Positions 1 through 9,596 are shown, numbered from the stretch's first letter. The stretch is DNA of 64,000 nt from Psychrobacter coccoides (GCF_017498085.1 NZ_JAGBKM010000016.1:20644-84643); one strand, 5' to 3'. Notes: a model not told the origin generated them from the sequence alone. Made by a program: numbers and translations.

Positions 1-2
1 CG

Positions 3-239
3 GCGACGCCTTGGACTCATTTTGAGAATTCAGAAGCGTTGGGTAATGCCACATCAGCGGTGTGGAGCAACAATGACGACTTCACCGCCAAAGCCGCTCA
101 CTTCCAGCAAGTAACTGCTGAACTAGACGCTGCGGCACAGTCAGCGACGAGCATCGAAGAGGTCTTGCCAGCCCTTGGCGCAGTTGGCGAGAGCTGCAAA
201 TCTTGTCATACCGACTATAAAGTAAAAGACAACGGTTAA
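3..239 (+). CDS. Cytochrome c', C-terminal part (cut by window start)
   Basis: The reading frame is open from the first base, so the gene begins before the window. The 78 visible residues end with a CKSCH haem-attachment motif about ten residues from the C-terminus. A CXXCH so close to the end is the mark of class II cytochromes c', four-helix-bundle haem proteins of the periplasm. The upstream residues are helical, rich in Ala and Glu, and contain the TPWTHFEN stretch common near the middle of this family. Its signal peptide and N-terminal Met ligand cannot be seen. Members bind NO or CO or carry electrons; which applies here cannot be told. A strong terminator follows at once. Confidence 0.85.
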   Translation, partial: ATPWTHFENSEALGNATSAVWSNNDDFTAKAAHFQQVTAELDAAAQSATSIEEVLPALGAVGESCKSCHTDYKVKDNG

Positions 240-260
240 TAATCAGTCAGCACAATTGAG

Positions 261-297
261 AAAAACCGCCATATCAGATGATATGGCGGTTTTTTTA
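261..297 (+). terminator. Rho-independent terminator after cytochrome c'
   Basis: The stem AACCGCCATATC / GATATGGCGGTT has a tiny loop and is followed by a run of seven T. It closes the cytochrome c' transcript. The A-run on the left lets it also serve the convergent mscS-like gene. Confidence 0.85.
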
Positions 298-332
298 TAC
301 AAATCTATGAGAAGAGAAACCTGACTCTCAAC

Positions 333-1319
333 TTAGTGTGAGTTATCGTAGGCTGTGGTGGTATTACTGGCATCAAGCGCCTGCTGCTCTTGTATTTTAT
401 TGACGATAGCGGTTACCGATGGGTCGCTCAAGTCGATAGTACGTATCGGGAAAGGTATATTTACCCCTGCCGCATCTAGCGCCGTCTTGATCTCTACGAT
501 GACTTGGTGAATCGAGGCGACTTTGTTCGCTTGGGTACCATCTTCGATGAACCAACGTACCGTCAGGTCTATTGATGAACCGCCAAAGCCTGTGGCAATC
601 ACGCTGGGCTTGGCTTTGGTAGACACCGTATCTGCTTTATCTAATGCCTGCAAAATCTCAGCTTTTGCCGCTTCGATGTCATCTTCATAACCAATACCGA
701 CGGCCACTTGCAGACGGCGCTGTTTATACGCCGTATTGACAGTCAGTGCAGACGTATACAGATCCGAGTTGGGGATAACCACTTGCCGTCCATCATACGT
801 TCTAATGGTGGTGGCACGGATTTTGATGTCCTCAACCGTCCCTTCATAGTCGCCTGAGATAATCTGATCACCGATGCGAAACGGCTCTGAGAGTAGCAGT
901 AAAATACCAGACAATAAGTTTTGAAAGATATCCTTAAACGCAAAACCAATGGCAACTGAACCTATACCCAGTGCTCCGATGAGCTTGGCAGGGGTAAACC
1001 CTGGGACCGCAATGACCATCGCTATCATAAAACCGACAAAGACAATTAATGCCCCGCCGACTCGCTGAAACACTTTGACCAGATTTTGATGCCGGCGTTT
1101 ACCCAGTATTTTATGCACCACTTTTTTGAATAGTCTTGATAATAGCCAAAAGATAACGATCAAGATTATCGCAGCGATAAAGTAAGGCGTTCGCTCGACA
1201 AAGCTCATCACCAGCTCATGAGCCGTATCGGCTATAGTGTGATAAGTCATAGCTTCAGTAGGCACAACATCCGTTGCGGTATCGGCAGTGGTTTCAGCAG
1301 TAGCGACAGGGCTCGACAT
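333..1319 (-). CDS. MscS-family small-conductance mechanosensitive channel
   Basis: This inner-membrane channel opens under membrane tension to release solutes after hypo-osmotic shock. Hydrophobic helices lie at about residues 46-64, 87-106 and 112-142. The third is the Gly/Ala-rich pore helix (GALGIGSVAIGFAFKD), followed by the conserved LLSEPFRIGD and the beta domain with GTVEDIKIRATTIRT and VVIPNSDL. At 328 aa it is a little longer than E. coli MscS (286 aa), because of a polar Thr/Ala-rich N-terminal leader of about 40 residues. It is a single gene, transcribed towards the cytochrome terminator. The family call is secure; the exact channel subtype is not. Confidence 0.93.
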   Translation of the reverse strand: MSSPVATAETTADTATDVVPTEAMTYHTIADTAHELVMSFVERTPYFIAAIILIVIFWLLSRLFKKVVHKILGKRRHQNLVKVFQRVGGALIVFVGFMIAMVIAVPGFTPAKLIGALGIGSVAIGFAFKDIFQNLLSGILLLLSEPFRIGDQIISGDYEGTVEDIKIRATTIRTYDGRQVVIPNSDLYTSALTVNTAYKQRRLQVAVGIGYEDDIEAAKAEILQALDKADTVSTKAKPSVIATGFGGSSIDLTVRWFIEDGTQANKVASIHQVIVEIKTALDAAGVNIPFPIRTIDLSDPSVTAIVNKIQEQQALDASNTTTAYDNSH

Positions 1320-1372
1320 AAAACAGGTTATCCTTCAGTTAATATTGGCTCAGGTTCAAAAGAATCGCTACA

Positions 1373-1951
1373 CTAGCCCATCAAGTCCGCTTGTACAATC
1401 TCAATCCAGTAGCCGTCGACGTCTTTGATAAAGGCGATATTTTTCATACTGCCGTCTTCTGGGCGTTTTTTGAATTCGACATTGTTTTTGTCAAACCAAG
1501 CCACGGCTTCATCTAGATTTGGCACACTAAAGCAGATATGACCGAAGCCTTGAGGCTGGCTATTGCCATCGTGATAGCTAAAGTCAGCGTCATTCTCAGT
1601 ACCATAGTTATGGGTCAGCTCTAAGATACCACGCTGACGGAATGCAAAGATTTCCAACTCTTCACCCGCTGGCAAGTGATCACGCTCCTCCTCGGTCAGC
1701 TTGGCTAAAAAGTATAAATCAAACTCCATATCAGGGAACTTTTTTACTGCCAGTAACGTCATACCAAGCACACCTGTATAAAACTCCAGTGACTTAGCAG
1801 GGTCTTTGACTCGCAGCATGGTGTGGTTAAAAGTAAAGCCTGAAGTCTGTGCAGAGATGGGCTGAATGCCATCTGTCTTTACGCTGCTGTCAGGTTGAGC
1901 GACCGTTGATTGATGGTTATCAGTTGCTGAATGAGGCATTAAATTAGACAT
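1373..1951 (-). CDS. gloA: Lactoylglutathione lyase (glyoxalase I)
   Basis: The enzyme converts the methylglyoxal-glutathione hemithioacetal to S-lactoylglutathione in the cytosol. From the chosen start (MSNLMPHS) it is 192 aa. The four metal ligands are visible: H43 (FNHTMLRV), E111 (ILEL), H138 (GFGHICF) and E184 (YWIEIV). Internal insertions give it the longer, eukaryote-like form rather than the 135-aa E. coli form, which often goes with zinc use; that is inference. I chose the start at 1951 because AGGATAACT lies just before it. An upstream in-frame codon at 1996 would add 15 hydrophobic residues and has no ribosome site. Confidence 0.93.
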   Translation of the reverse strand: MSNLMPHSATDNHQSTVAQPDSSVKTDGIQPISAQTSGFTFNHTMLRVKDPAKSLEFYTGVLGMTLLAVKKFPDMEFDLYFLAKLTEEERDHLPAGEELEIFAFRQRGILELTHNYGTENDADFSYHDGNSQPQGFGHICFSVPNLDEAVAWFDKNNVEFKKRPEDGSMKNIAFIKDVDGYWIEIVQADLMG

Positions 1952-1988
1952 AGTTATCCTAATATTGACAAAAAATAATATGTGTAAA

Positions 1989-2020
1989 CAAACCAATCAC
2001 GACTGTCATGATTGGTTTGA
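1989..2020 (-). terminator. Hairpin upstream of gloA, possible terminator
   Basis: The inverted repeat CAAACCAATCA / TGATTGGTTTG lies between the carbonic anhydrase gene and gloA, both read leftwards. On the minus strand a short T-rich stretch follows, so it may end a transcript coming from the carbonic anhydrase gene. The T-run is weak. Confidence 0.4.
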
Positions 2021-2094
2021 CCATTTCATGATAATAGAAAACCAGGCGATGCGTGCTGAGGTTTTGTAAGAATATGACTCAATATGTTTTATCT

Positions 2095-2155
2095 AGGGCC
2101 TGTCCTCAATTCAATCGAAGGACACCTAAATGGGCTAAAAATGAGGACACGGCCT
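2095..2155. repeat. 61-bp deleted MITE (short form)
   Basis: A short imperfect inverted repeat with ends AGGGCCTGTCCTCA and TGAGGACACGGCCT, flanked by CT and AG so that CTAG reads across both borders. Its first 49 bases match, with two differences, the reverse complement of the right end of the 172-bp element at 53092-53263. It then jumps to the other terminus at a shared AAAATG. It therefore looks like an internal-deletion derivative of that element, lying just downstream of the carbonic anhydrase gene. Confidence 0.7.
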
Positions 2156-2195
2156 AGGCTCCATTTGCCTCTCATCTGCCTGCGCACAGCCGTCA

Positions 2196-2834
2196 TTAAT
2201 TGTCTAAAAACAACACCTTACCTGTCGCTAAATCATACTCTGCACCAACGACCAACAGCTGACCACTCGTCGTCAAATCCTCTAGCGCTCGTGAACCATG
2301 CTTGAGCTGACTGACTGACATCCGTACGTTGGCACTAATGGAGCTCTCAAGCAGCTCGTCAGCATCGACATCTTGTCCGTTGGCGGTAGCCAGCTCATGG
2401 AGGTTATAGACGCTTGGACGAATACGATCAACGATCGACTGCAAGTTGGGGGTATAGTTTTGTTCGGGGTTGATCAATGCTTCGACGCAAGCGGTCACGG
2501 CGCCGCAATGTGAATGCCCAAGTACCACCACCAGCTTAGTACCGAATTTTTCGGCAGCAAACTCAACTGAGCCAATCTGTGAGGGTGCAACCACATTTCC
2601 TGCGACTCGAATGACAAACAAATCACCGAGGCCTTGATCAAAGACAATCTCAACCGGTACTCGGGCATCCGAGCAGCCCAAAATAATCGCCAAAGGGTCT
2701 TGGTCACTGATTAGCTCAGGGCGCTGCTGCATACAAGGATCTGTCATAGAGAGACTTTCGACATAGCGGGCATTACCTTGTTTTAACAGCTCGAGTGCTT
2801 CTTGACCCGTTTTTGGGCGTATATCATTAGGCAT
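2196..2834 (-). CDS. can: Beta-class carbonic anhydrase
   Basis: This zinc enzyme interconverts CO2 and bicarbonate, supplying bicarbonate to cytosolic carboxylases. The ligand set is plain: C54 with the D56-R58 dyad in GCSDARVP, and H107 and C110 in GHSHCGAV. Its 212 aa is the usual length. The start ATG is preceded by AAAGGATTTATT on the minus strand, a good ribosome site. The gene stands alone, divergent from potABC. Purine and fatty acid synthesis need bicarbonate, but nothing here links them to this gene specifically. Confidence 0.95.
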   Translation of the reverse strand: MPNDIRPKTGQEALELLKQGNARYVESLSMTDPCMQQRPELISDQDPLAIILGCSDARVPVEIVFDQGLGDLFVIRVAGNVVAPSQIGSVEFAAEKFGTKLVVVLGHSHCGAVTACVEALINPEQNYTPNLQSIVDRIRPSVYNLHELATANGQDVDADELLESSISANVRMSVSQLKHGSRALEDLTTSGQLLVVGAEYDLATGKVLFLDN

Positions 2835-3198
2835 AATAAATCCTTTTTTATCAAACTATCTTCGGGGTAGTTGTTAAGAAATTAAACTAAATAGAGGTTG
2901 GCGACATTATTACTGAGTCTGATTTGAGTCTCAAGCACGCTATAGCTATCAGCATATATCAGCCTTAAAGGGATTGTATAGTAATAGCGACTAAAAAATA
3001 ATAAGAAATTTATTTTAATATGGTTAAGGTCTGCCGATAACGAACTTGCACTGATTTATACCAAGGGTTTGTTATAATATGCAGCCATTAGACCAGGCTT
3101 TTACTCATACCAAGCCAGCTGGTTTATAGTGTTTTGTCTTCAGACCTTTAAATACCTCATTTCGGCACTGGCGTATGGGACGCCTAGGAATAGACCTT
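2835..3198. other. Divergent intergenic region can / potABC
   Basis: This 364-base AT-rich stretch holds the promoters of both flanking units. A TATAAT at 3073-3078 is a good -10 for potA, but no convincing -35 sits at the right distance. I see no riboswitch fold or repeat. A reading frame opposite the start of potA is a shadow. Confidence 0.4.
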
Positions 3199-4440
3199 AT
3201 GACTGATTCACTGATGAATACGCCTATCGCTTCTGCATCCTCCAATGCTGATGAGACCCTGCTGCAACTCAAGGGTCTACAAAAAAGATACGACCAAACC
3301 GAAGTGTTGACAGACATCAATCTAGATATCAAGCATGGTGAGTTTTTAACCTTACTTGGTCCGTCAGGCTGTGGTAAGACGACATTGCTGCGTTTGATTG
3401 CCGGCTTTGAGCAGCCAACGGCAGGGACAATTTCTTTAGATGGTATGCAAATGGCAGGGCTACCCGCTGATAAGCGTCCCGTCAATACCGTGTTTCAGCA
3501 GTATGCGCTGTTCCCGCATATGAGCGTGGCACAAAACGTCGCCTATGGCCTCAAGCTCAAAAAGGTACCCAAGGATGAGATTCAGACTCGGGTACGTGAG
3601 ATGCTCGCTATGGTACAGCTTGAGCATTTGGCCAACCGCAAACCGCAAGACTTATCCGGTGGTCAACAGCAGCGTGTTGCCATCGCACGGGCGGTCATCA
3701 ATCGTCCCAAGCTCTTGTTGCTGGATGAGCCCCTATCGGCGCTTGATCACAAGCTGCGTTTGCAGATGCAGTCTGAGCTTAAACGGCTGCAGCGTGAGCT
3801 TGGCATTACCTTTGTCTTTGTCACTCATGATCAAGAAGAAGCGCTGTCGATGTCTGATCGCATTGCGGTGATGAAAGACGGCAGGTTTCAGCAAATCGGT
3901 ACACCCATTGAAATTTATGAAACGCCGGCCAACTTATTTACCGCCAAATTCATCGGCGAAACCAATCTATTTAAAGCCGAGGTCAAAGGCGTCTACCCTA
4001 AGCAGCCTGATCGTGATGGTAGAGTGACCAATGGCCGCATCGAGGTCGAAGTCTGTGAAGCACAGGTGCAAGAGGGCAAGGCAACCTTGCGCAATCTGCG
4101 TCGCCCTGACTTTGCCAATGATGTGCAAGTCGGTGATATCGTAAACTTACTTCTTCGCCCTGAGGATTTACGGATTTATGACCCTGCAGACGACGGGCAG
4201 GCAGGACTGCTCGGTCGGGTCATTGAAAGTAACTACAAAGGCAGCACCCTAGACTCTATTATAGAGCTGGCTAACGGCCATATTATCAAGGCTTCTGAGT
4301 TCTTTGATGAAGATGACCCAAGCTTTGATTATAAGCTCAATGAAGCGGTGAAAGTGGCATGGGTCGATGGTTGGGAGTGGGTACTCCCCGAAGAGCCTTT
4401 GACGGGACAAGAGACGACGCTATACAAGGATGGCAGCTGA
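3199..4440 (+). CDS. potA: Spermidine/putrescine ABC importer, ATP-binding protein
   Basis: This is the ATPase of a polyamine importer. Walker A is GPSGCGKT at residues 54-61, the Q-loop is Q100, the signature LSGGQQQ is at 152-158 and Walker B LLLLDEP is at 172-178, followed by the H-loop VTHDQEE. A C-terminal TOBE-type regulatory domain starts near residue 270, and the 413 aa total is slightly above the usual 370-380. I chose the ATG at 3199 because AGGA lies nine bases before it; the ATG at 3175 has no ribosome site. The stop overlaps the start of potB by one base (TGATG), so translation is coupled. The sequence resembles PotA more than PotG, but substrate choice is inferred. Confidence 0.92.
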   Translation: MTDSLMNTPIASASSNADETLLQLKGLQKRYDQTEVLTDINLDIKHGEFLTLLGPSGCGKTTLLRLIAGFEQPTAGTISLDGMQMAGLPADKRPVNTVFQQYALFPHMSVAQNVAYGLKLKKVPKDEIQTRVREMLAMVQLEHLANRKPQDLSGGQQQRVAIARAVINRPKLLLLDEPLSALDHKLRLQMQSELKRLQRELGITFVFVTHDQEEALSMSDRIAVMKDGRFQQIGTPIEIYETPANLFTAKFIGETNLFKAEVKGVYPKQPDRDGRVTNGRIEVEVCEAQVQEGKATLRNLRRPDFANDVQVGDIVNLLLRPEDLRIYDPADDGQAGLLGRVIESNYKGSTLDSIIELANGHIIKASEFFDEDDPSFDYKLNEAVKVAWVDGWEWVLPEEPLTGQETTLYKDGS

Positions 4441-5327
4441 TGGCACGTATTAGCCGTTTTAATTTGGGCAGCAAAAGCCCCTTTCGTACTGCAACGCTAT
4501 GGCTGATTTGGGGCTGGCTACTGCTATTTGCGTTATTGCCCAATATACTGGTCATTGCCGTCAGTTTTTTGACCCGTGATAGCAGTGCTTTTATCAGTTT
4601 ACCTGTCAGCTTCGATAGCTATGTCCGCATGATGGACCCGCTCTATTTTGAGGTATTTGTCCACTCTTTATGGATGGCAGGGATCACGACCCTGCTTTGC
4701 TTGTTACTCGGCTATCCGTTTGCTTGGCTGGTGTCCAAAGCCCAGACACGCTGGCAGCCGCTACTGATGATGCTACTGATCTTGCCGTTTTGGACCAACT
4801 CTTTGGTACGCACTTATGCTCTCAAGCTGCTATTTGCCAATAATGGTTTGATCAATAAAAGCCTACTGGCGATAGGGGTCATCGATGCTCCTATCAATAT
4901 TTTATATACGCAAGGCGCAGTGATAGCAGGTCTGACTTATTTGTTATTCCCCTTTATGGTACTGCCGCTTTACGCTGTTTTTACTGATTTGCGTAATGAC
5001 ATGCTACTGGCTTCACAGGATTTGGGCGCCTCCAAACGGCAGACCTTTTGGCACGTGGTACTGCCGCTCACCACGCCGGGCATTATCTCAGGAGTACTGT
5101 TAGTGCTATTGCCAGCTATGGGGATGTTCTATGTGGCTGATGTGCTGGGCGGTTCACGTCACTTACTGGTAGGTAATATCATTAAAAACCAGTTTTTGGA
5201 TGCTCGTGACTGGCCGTTTGGTGCTGCCGCCAGTGTGATACTGACGCTGGCCATGGCCGTGCTGTTGCTTGCCTACCGTGCCAGTAGTCGCCGCATTGGT
5301 AAGACTGACTTTAATGAGGTGGCCTAA
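4440..5327 (+). CDS. potB: Spermidine/putrescine ABC importer, permease PotB
   Basis: One of two inner-membrane permease subunits, 295 aa, with about six hydrophobic segments. The EAA loop that docks on the ATPase is DLGASKRQTFWHVVLPLTTPG, near residues 200-220. The start ATG overlaps the potA stop and its own stop overlaps the potC start (TAATG), so the three form a tight operon. A longer frame reaching back to 4359 lies wholly inside potA and is not used. No periplasmic binding protein gene (potD or potF) is next to it. Confidence 0.92.
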   Translation: MARISRFNLGSKSPFRTATLWLIWGWLLLFALLPNILVIAVSFLTRDSSAFISLPVSFDSYVRMMDPLYFEVFVHSLWMAGITTLLCLLLGYPFAWLVSKAQTRWQPLLMMLLILPFWTNSLVRTYALKLLFANNGLINKSLLAIGVIDAPINILYTQGAVIAGLTYLLFPFMVLPLYAVFTDLRNDMLLASQDLGASKRQTFWHVVLPLTTPGIISGVLLVLLPAMGMFYVADVLGGSRHLLVGNIIKNQFLDARDWPFGAAASVILTLAMAVLLLAYRASSRRIGKTDFNEVA

Positions 5328-6127
5328 TGTCTAATAACCAACGCCACACGAGACCCCTTAGCATCGGTAGTATCGCAGCAAAAGGCTATCTGGGTCTGAT
5401 TTATACTCTGTTGTACTTGCCGATTATTGTTTTGGTCGTCATGTCATTCAATGAGTCAAAGATTGGCTATAATTGGGGCGGCTTTAGCTTAAAGTGGTAC
5501 GAGTCATTATTTAATAACCAAGCCATGCTTGATGCTTTTTGGCACTCTATCGTTTTGGGTTTGGTCGCTGCGACCGTTTCAACCTTGATAGGCACACTGA
5601 CCGCCCTCGCCTTACACCGTTATAACTTCCGTGGTAAAGGCGTATTAAACGGGCTGTTGTTTGTGCTGATGATGTCGCCTGAGATTGTCTTGGCTATTTC
5701 ATTGCTCGCATTGTTTTTGTTGATTGGTCTACAGTTAGGCTTTGTTTCACTACTACTGGCGCACATTACTTTTTGCCTGCCGTTTGTGGTTATCACTGTG
5801 TTTGCCCGCCTCAGTAGCTTGGATGAGCGCTTGATGGAGGCGGCACGTGACTTGGGCGCTTCTGAGTCAACCATGGTGCGCACGGTTTTGATTCCTGTGA
5901 TTATGCCCGCAGTGATGGCAGGTTGGTTACTGGCCTTTACCTTGTCACTAGATGATGTGGTGGTTTCTACCTTTGTCACAGGGCCAAGTTATGAGATTTT
6001 GCCGCTACGGATTTATTCCATGGTACGTGTCGGACTAAAACCTGAAGTCAACGCCATCGGTACGTTATTGTTGGTTGCGTCTTTGGTGTTGGTGGTTATC
6101 TCACAATTATTATTGCGTCGACGCTAA
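5327..6127 (+). CDS. potC: Spermidine/putrescine ABC importer, permease PotC
   Basis: The second permease subunit, 266 aa, with six hydrophobic segments and the EAA loop ARDLGASESTMVRTVLIPVI near residues 180-200. It pairs with PotB to form the membrane channel for polyamines. It is the last gene of the potABC operon: metR follows after 79 bases with its own regulatory site. In E. coli potD comes next; here it is absent, so the binding protein must be encoded elsewhere. Confidence 0.92.
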   Translation: MSNNQRHTRPLSIGSIAAKGYLGLIYTLLYLPIIVLVVMSFNESKIGYNWGGFSLKWYESLFNNQAMLDAFWHSIVLGLVAATVSTLIGTLTALALHRYNFRGKGVLNGLLFVLMMSPEIVLAISLLALFLLIGLQLGFVSLLLAHITFCLPFVVITVFARLSSLDERLMEAARDLGASESTMVRTVLIPVIMPAVMAGWLLAFTLSLDDVVVSTFVTGPSYEILPLRIYSMVRVGLKPEVNAIGTLLLVASLVLVVISQLLLRRR

Positions 6128-6172
6128 GTCATACTAACTTTTGAATGAAACTCACTGGCATATCTAGTACAA

Positions 6173-6185
6173 TGAATTTAATTCA
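6173..6185 (+). promoter_or_regulatory. MetR box upstream of metR
   Basis: The sequence TGAATTTAATTCA fits the MetR consensus TGAA-N5-TTCA exactly and is a palindrome. It lies 21 bases before the metR start codon, a place where bound protein would block transcription. Autorepression of metR is known in enterics; the site suggests the same here. Confidence 0.65.
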
Positions 6186-6206
6186 TCTCTGTTATTAGAT
6201 AATGCT

Positions 6207-7097
6207 ATGTTAGAACTTCGTCACCTGAACACCTTAACGGCGCTACGTGCGCACGGCTCGCTAGCAGCGGCGGCCGATGAGCTACATGTCACCGCCTCTG
6301 CCGTCTCACATCAGCTAAAAGAGCTGGAGAGCTATTATGACATCAGTCTGGTCAATCGGCGCACCCGTCCGTTGACCTTTACGCCTGCTGGCAAGACAGT
6401 GTTGGCACTCGCAGACAGCATCTTACCGCAAGTCACTCGCACCAAATCCAACCTCAAGCGCTTAGCGCACGGACAAGCTGGCAGGCTACGCCTAGCCTCT
6501 GAGTGTCACAGCTGCTTTGATTGGCTGATGCCGATACTCAATCAGTATCGCCGTGCGTGGTCGGATGTGGAGCTGGACTTTGCCACGGGGTTTGAACCTG
6601 AGCCGCATCATTTGCTGACCGAGGGCGATATTGATCTGCTTATTACCACCAGTGATTTGCCGATAGAAGGGATCAGCTATCAGCCTTTATTTGAGTACGA
6701 AAGCCGTTTGGTGCTTTCACCAACGCATGATCTGGCCGCACAAGAGAGGATTGAGCCTGCAGACTTAACAGACGAGACTTTAATTGCTTATCCAGTAGAA
6801 GCCAAGCGCCTTGATATCATTGCCAACTTTATGACACCAAGCGATGTGAGCTTTGCACGTATTCGAAGCACAGAGCTGACGGCAATGCTGATTCAATTGG
6901 TCGCCAGCGAGCGTGGGGTGGCGGCTCTCCCCGATTGGGTAGTCGCAGAATACGAAAAAAAGGGCTGGGTGGTTTCTCGGCCATTAGGCACAGGCGTGCA
7001 TTGTCAACTGTATGCGGCAACACGTACCTCGAGCCAAGACATGGCTTATATGCAGGGGTTTGCGAGTTTACTTGATGAGATTGTGAAGCCGTTGTAG
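6207..7097 (+). CDS. metR: LysR-type regulator of methionine genes, MetR
   Basis: This is a transcription factor of the LysR family, with an N-terminal winged helix at residues 1-60 (LAAAADELHVTASAVSHQLK) and a ligand-binding domain. Several stretches are typical of MetR, which responds to homocysteine: ECHSCFDWLMP, LTFTPAGK, LIAYPVEAKRLD and VAALPDWVV. The 296 aa length fits. It would activate genes such as metE, none of which is in the window. A perfect MetR box precedes the gene, supporting the call and suggesting self-regulation. Confidence 0.9.
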   Translation: MLELRHLNTLTALRAHGSLAAAADELHVTASAVSHQLKELESYYDISLVNRRTRPLTFTPAGKTVLALADSILPQVTRTKSNLKRLAHGQAGRLRLASECHSCFDWLMPILNQYRRAWSDVELDFATGFEPEPHHLLTEGDIDLLITTSDLPIEGISYQPLFEYESRLVLSPTHDLAAQERIEPADLTDETLIAYPVEAKRLDIIANFMTPSDVSFARIRSTELTAMLIQLVASERGVAALPDWVVAEYEKKGWVVSRPLGTGVHCQLYAATRTSSQDMAYMQGFASLLDEIVKPL

Positions 7098-7317
7098 GCT
7101 TTATTTACCATAATCACTGATCATGGCTATAAGCATGGTACCCTAGTGAGGATTTGAAGGTTTGGCTGTAGGTTATTGATATCAACGTTTTGACACGCTG
7201 AAATAGCCGCAGTTTACTTTATGATGTACATGCAGTTGGTTTTTGAATCAATATTTTATTCATTGTAAACGCTTATCTCTAAGACGAGATTTAATTTACT
7301 TAAACATAAGGTTAGTC

Positions 7318-7881
7318 ATGCTATCGAAAACATTAGAAACGGATCGCCTTTATTTAAGGCACTGGCGAAAAAAAGACTTAAAACTCTTTGCTAAAATAAA
7401 CTCTAGTAAAGACGTAATGGAGTATTTTCCTAAGCTACTGACAGAAAAAGAAAGTAATGCTATGGCTTCAAAGTGCCAACTGCTTATAGATGAAAAAGGC
7501 TGGGGTTTTTGGGCAGTAAGTCTCAAAGGTAGTGATACTTTTATCGGCTTTGTTGGTCTAAATCAACCACAACAAGATCTTCCGTTTAATCCTTGTGTCG
7601 AAATAGGTTGGAGATTGGGTGAAAACTTTTGGGGCTATGGTTATGCTACAGAAGCCGCTAATGCTTGTTTAAAATTTGCTTTTGAAGAACTAAAGCTCGA
7701 TGAAGTCGTATCGTTTACTGCAAAGATAAATAAGCGTTCACAGCGCGTCATGGAACGTCTTGATATGAAGGACACAAGAAAAAACTTTCATCATCCTGCT
7801 ATAGAAGTTACAGACCCACTTGCCGAACACGTACTATACAAAGTGTCGCGAGAAGAATGGATGAAAATAAAAAAGCACTAA
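7318..7881 (+). CDS. GNAT-family N-acetyltransferase (RimJ/RimL-like)
   Basis: A 187-aa acetyltransferase that would transfer acetyl from acetyl-CoA to an amine. It opens with TDRLYLRHW and has the acetyl-CoA-binding stretch EIGWRLGENFWGYGYATEAA followed by the LDEVVSFTAKINKRSQRVMERL helix, the pattern of the Acetyltransf_3 type. The target is unknown. I chose the ATG at 7318 because AAGGTTAGTC precedes it. The gene is clearly richer in A and T than its neighbours and uses more AAA and TTT codons, so it was probably acquired. It converges on crcB. Confidence 0.88.
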   Translation: MLSKTLETDRLYLRHWRKKDLKLFAKINSSKDVMEYFPKLLTEKESNAMASKCQLLIDEKGWGFWAVSLKGSDTFIGFVGLNQPQQDLPFNPCVEIGWRLGENFWGYGYATEAANACLKFAFEELKLDEVVSFTAKINKRSQRVMERLDMKDTRKNFHHPAIEVTDPLAEHVLYKVSREEWMKIKKH

Positions 7882-8031
7882 TTAAGGATACTCTGAGCTC
7901 TATTGATGAATGTATACCCCCAAACGAACCAATTACTTTGCCATTAAAACCTATTAATAGACCACTCAAAATAGACTGCTATAAAAGAACTACTTATATC
8001 AGACCATCAAACGAGCAACATCTACCAAAGC

Positions 8032-8403
8032 TCACAAAACCAACTTAAACAAATAAAACCCTACAGCAGTCGCCAGCAAAGTCAGCCCTACATGCAAACC
8101 CACAAGGCTTAACCCTGCCAGTATACGCCCATCATGGATAAAACCAAAAACCTCAGCGCTAAACGTGCTAAAGGTCGTCAGTCCACCCAAAAACCCAGTA
8201 ATCACAAATACCCGTACATGATCAGATAGGCCACTACCCATACGCTCAAACCACACCAGCGCCAGACCGATCAGTAGACCGCCTAAGACATTAGCCCCCA
8301 ATGTACCCAGTGGTATCCAGCTGTGCAACAGATTAAAGCGTGTCAGCCATGCCCGCAAGCAGGCCCCAAGTGCTGCTCCTAAACCAATGGCCAACCACTG
8401 CAT
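8032..8403 (-). CDS. crcB: Fluoride exporter CrcB/Fluc
   Basis: This small dual-topology membrane protein (123 aa, four hydrophobic helices) forms a fluoride channel as a dimer. The family signature [13 protein letters not shown] is present, as is the N-terminal [14 protein letters not shown]. It lies 38 bases downstream of tsaD on the same strand and is probably co-transcribed with it. No fluoride riboswitch is seen in front of it. It converges with the acetyltransferase gene. Confidence 0.93.
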   Translation of the reverse strand: MQWLAIGLGAALGACLRAWLTRFNLLHSWIPLGTLGANVLGGLLIGLALVWFERMGSGLSDHVRVFVITGFLGGLTTFSTFSAEVFGFIHDGRILAGLSLVGLHVGLTLLATAVGFYLFKLVL

Positions 8404-8441
8404 AGCGTATCCTTTTTATGATCAAAGCGACAAACAGACAA

Positions 8442-9479
8442 CTACAGCGCTGGTAATTCGGTCATCGGCCAACGGGGCACGCAGCTGACAGCTAGATCAT
8501 CAGACTGCCCTGCTTGCAGACGCTCAAAGCCAGCATAAGCAATCATCGCCCCATTATCAGTACATAATTCTGGTGGTGCATAATGCACAGAGGCGTTTAT
8601 TTTAGCCAGCTCACGCTCTAAGGTCTTACGCAGATGGGTATTGGCACTGACACCACCAGCAATCACTAAGCGGCTCATGCTGACTTGCTTCAGGGCTTTC
8701 ACGCATTTTTTTACCAGCGTATCGACCATAGCATGCTGAAAGCTTGCGGCAATATCAGCACGGACGTGTGGGTCGCTATCAGAATCAGGCGTATCTTTAA
8801 TCAGGTTGTGTACTGCTGTCTTCATACCACTAAACGAAAAATCCAAGCCTCGATGCAACATGGGTCTTGGTAAATCGTAAGCATTCGGATTACCCGTTTC
8901 CGCCAATTTGGCAATATTGGGACCACCAGGGTACGGTAGATTGAGCATTTTGGCGGCCTTATCAAAGCACTCCCCTGCCGCATCATCGATGGACTCGCCC
9001 AATATCTCATATTGTCCGATACCATAAGCGGCGATCAGCTGTGTATGCCCTCCAGATACCAACAGCGAAACAAAAGGAAACGCTGGAGGGTTGGCGCCCA
9101 TAAGTGGTGCGAGCAAATGGCCTTCCATATGATGAACACCAATCGCTGGTACACCCAAGCCATAAGCCAAGCTGCGGCCAAATAATGCACCCGTCATCAA
9201 AGCACCAATAAGCCCCGGGCCTTTAGTGTAGGCCACGGCATCGATATCATCTTTCGTCATACCGCACTGCGCCAAAAGCTCATTGAGCAAAGGCACCAGC
9301 TTACGGATATGATCACGACTGGCAAGCTCAGGTACGACGCCGCCATACAGGGCATGCAGCTCTATCTGAGAGTACAGCACTTGCCCAAGTAGGCCTTGAT
9401 TGTCACTGTCTCTTTGCTCGCTATCAAAAATAGCCAGCCCCGTCTCATCACAAGAGGTTTCTAAACCCAATACTTTCAT
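8442..9479 (-). CDS. tsaD: tRNA t6A threonylcarbamoyltransferase subunit TsaD
   Basis: TsaD, with TsaB and TsaE, transfers threonylcarbamoyl onto A37 of ANN-reading tRNAs. At 345 aa it has the expected length. It shows the N-terminal [11 protein letters not shown], the metal-binding HMEGH at residues 117-121 and [10 protein letters not shown], characteristic of the ASKHA-fold Kae1/TsaD family. It is essential in most bacteria. crcB follows in the same direction; rpsU lies about 1.7 kb away on the other strand. Confidence 0.97.
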   Translation of the reverse strand: MKVLGLETSCDETGLAIFDSEQRDSDNQGLLGQVLYSQIELHALYGGVVPELASRDHIRKLVPLLNELLAQCGMTKDDIDAVAYTKGPGLIGALMTGALFGRSLAYGLGVPAIGVHHMEGHLLAPLMGANPPAFPFVSLLVSGGHTQLIAAYGIGQYEILGESIDDAAGECFDKAAKMLNLPYPGGPNIAKLAETGNPNAYDLPRPMLHRGLDFSFSGMKTAVHNLIKDTPDSDSDPHVRADIAASFQHAMVDTLVKKCVKALKQVSMSRLVIAGGVSANTHLRKTLERELAKINASVHYAPPELCTDNGAMIAYAGFERLQAGQSDDLAVSCVPRWPMTELPAL

Positions 9480-9596
9480 GCTGTCGCCTTTATCATACCT
9501 TTGTTTTTTAGTGTGCTTTTGTCTTTAGTGTAGCCAGATCTGCGTGTGGTTTTTTTATCTTACTTTTGGCCTTTTTATTGACCCATAAGCAGATAC

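Noticed and set aside
2084..2305. 73-aa plus-strand frame over the short MITE
   Set aside because: It runs through the inverted repeat and into the 3' end of the carbonic anhydrase gene, so it is a by-product of both.
7857..8048. 63-aa frame overlapping the end of the GNAT gene (MDENKKALIKDTL...)
   Set aside because: It starts inside the acetyltransferase gene, has no clear ribosome site, lies in AT-rich spacer and shows no domain.
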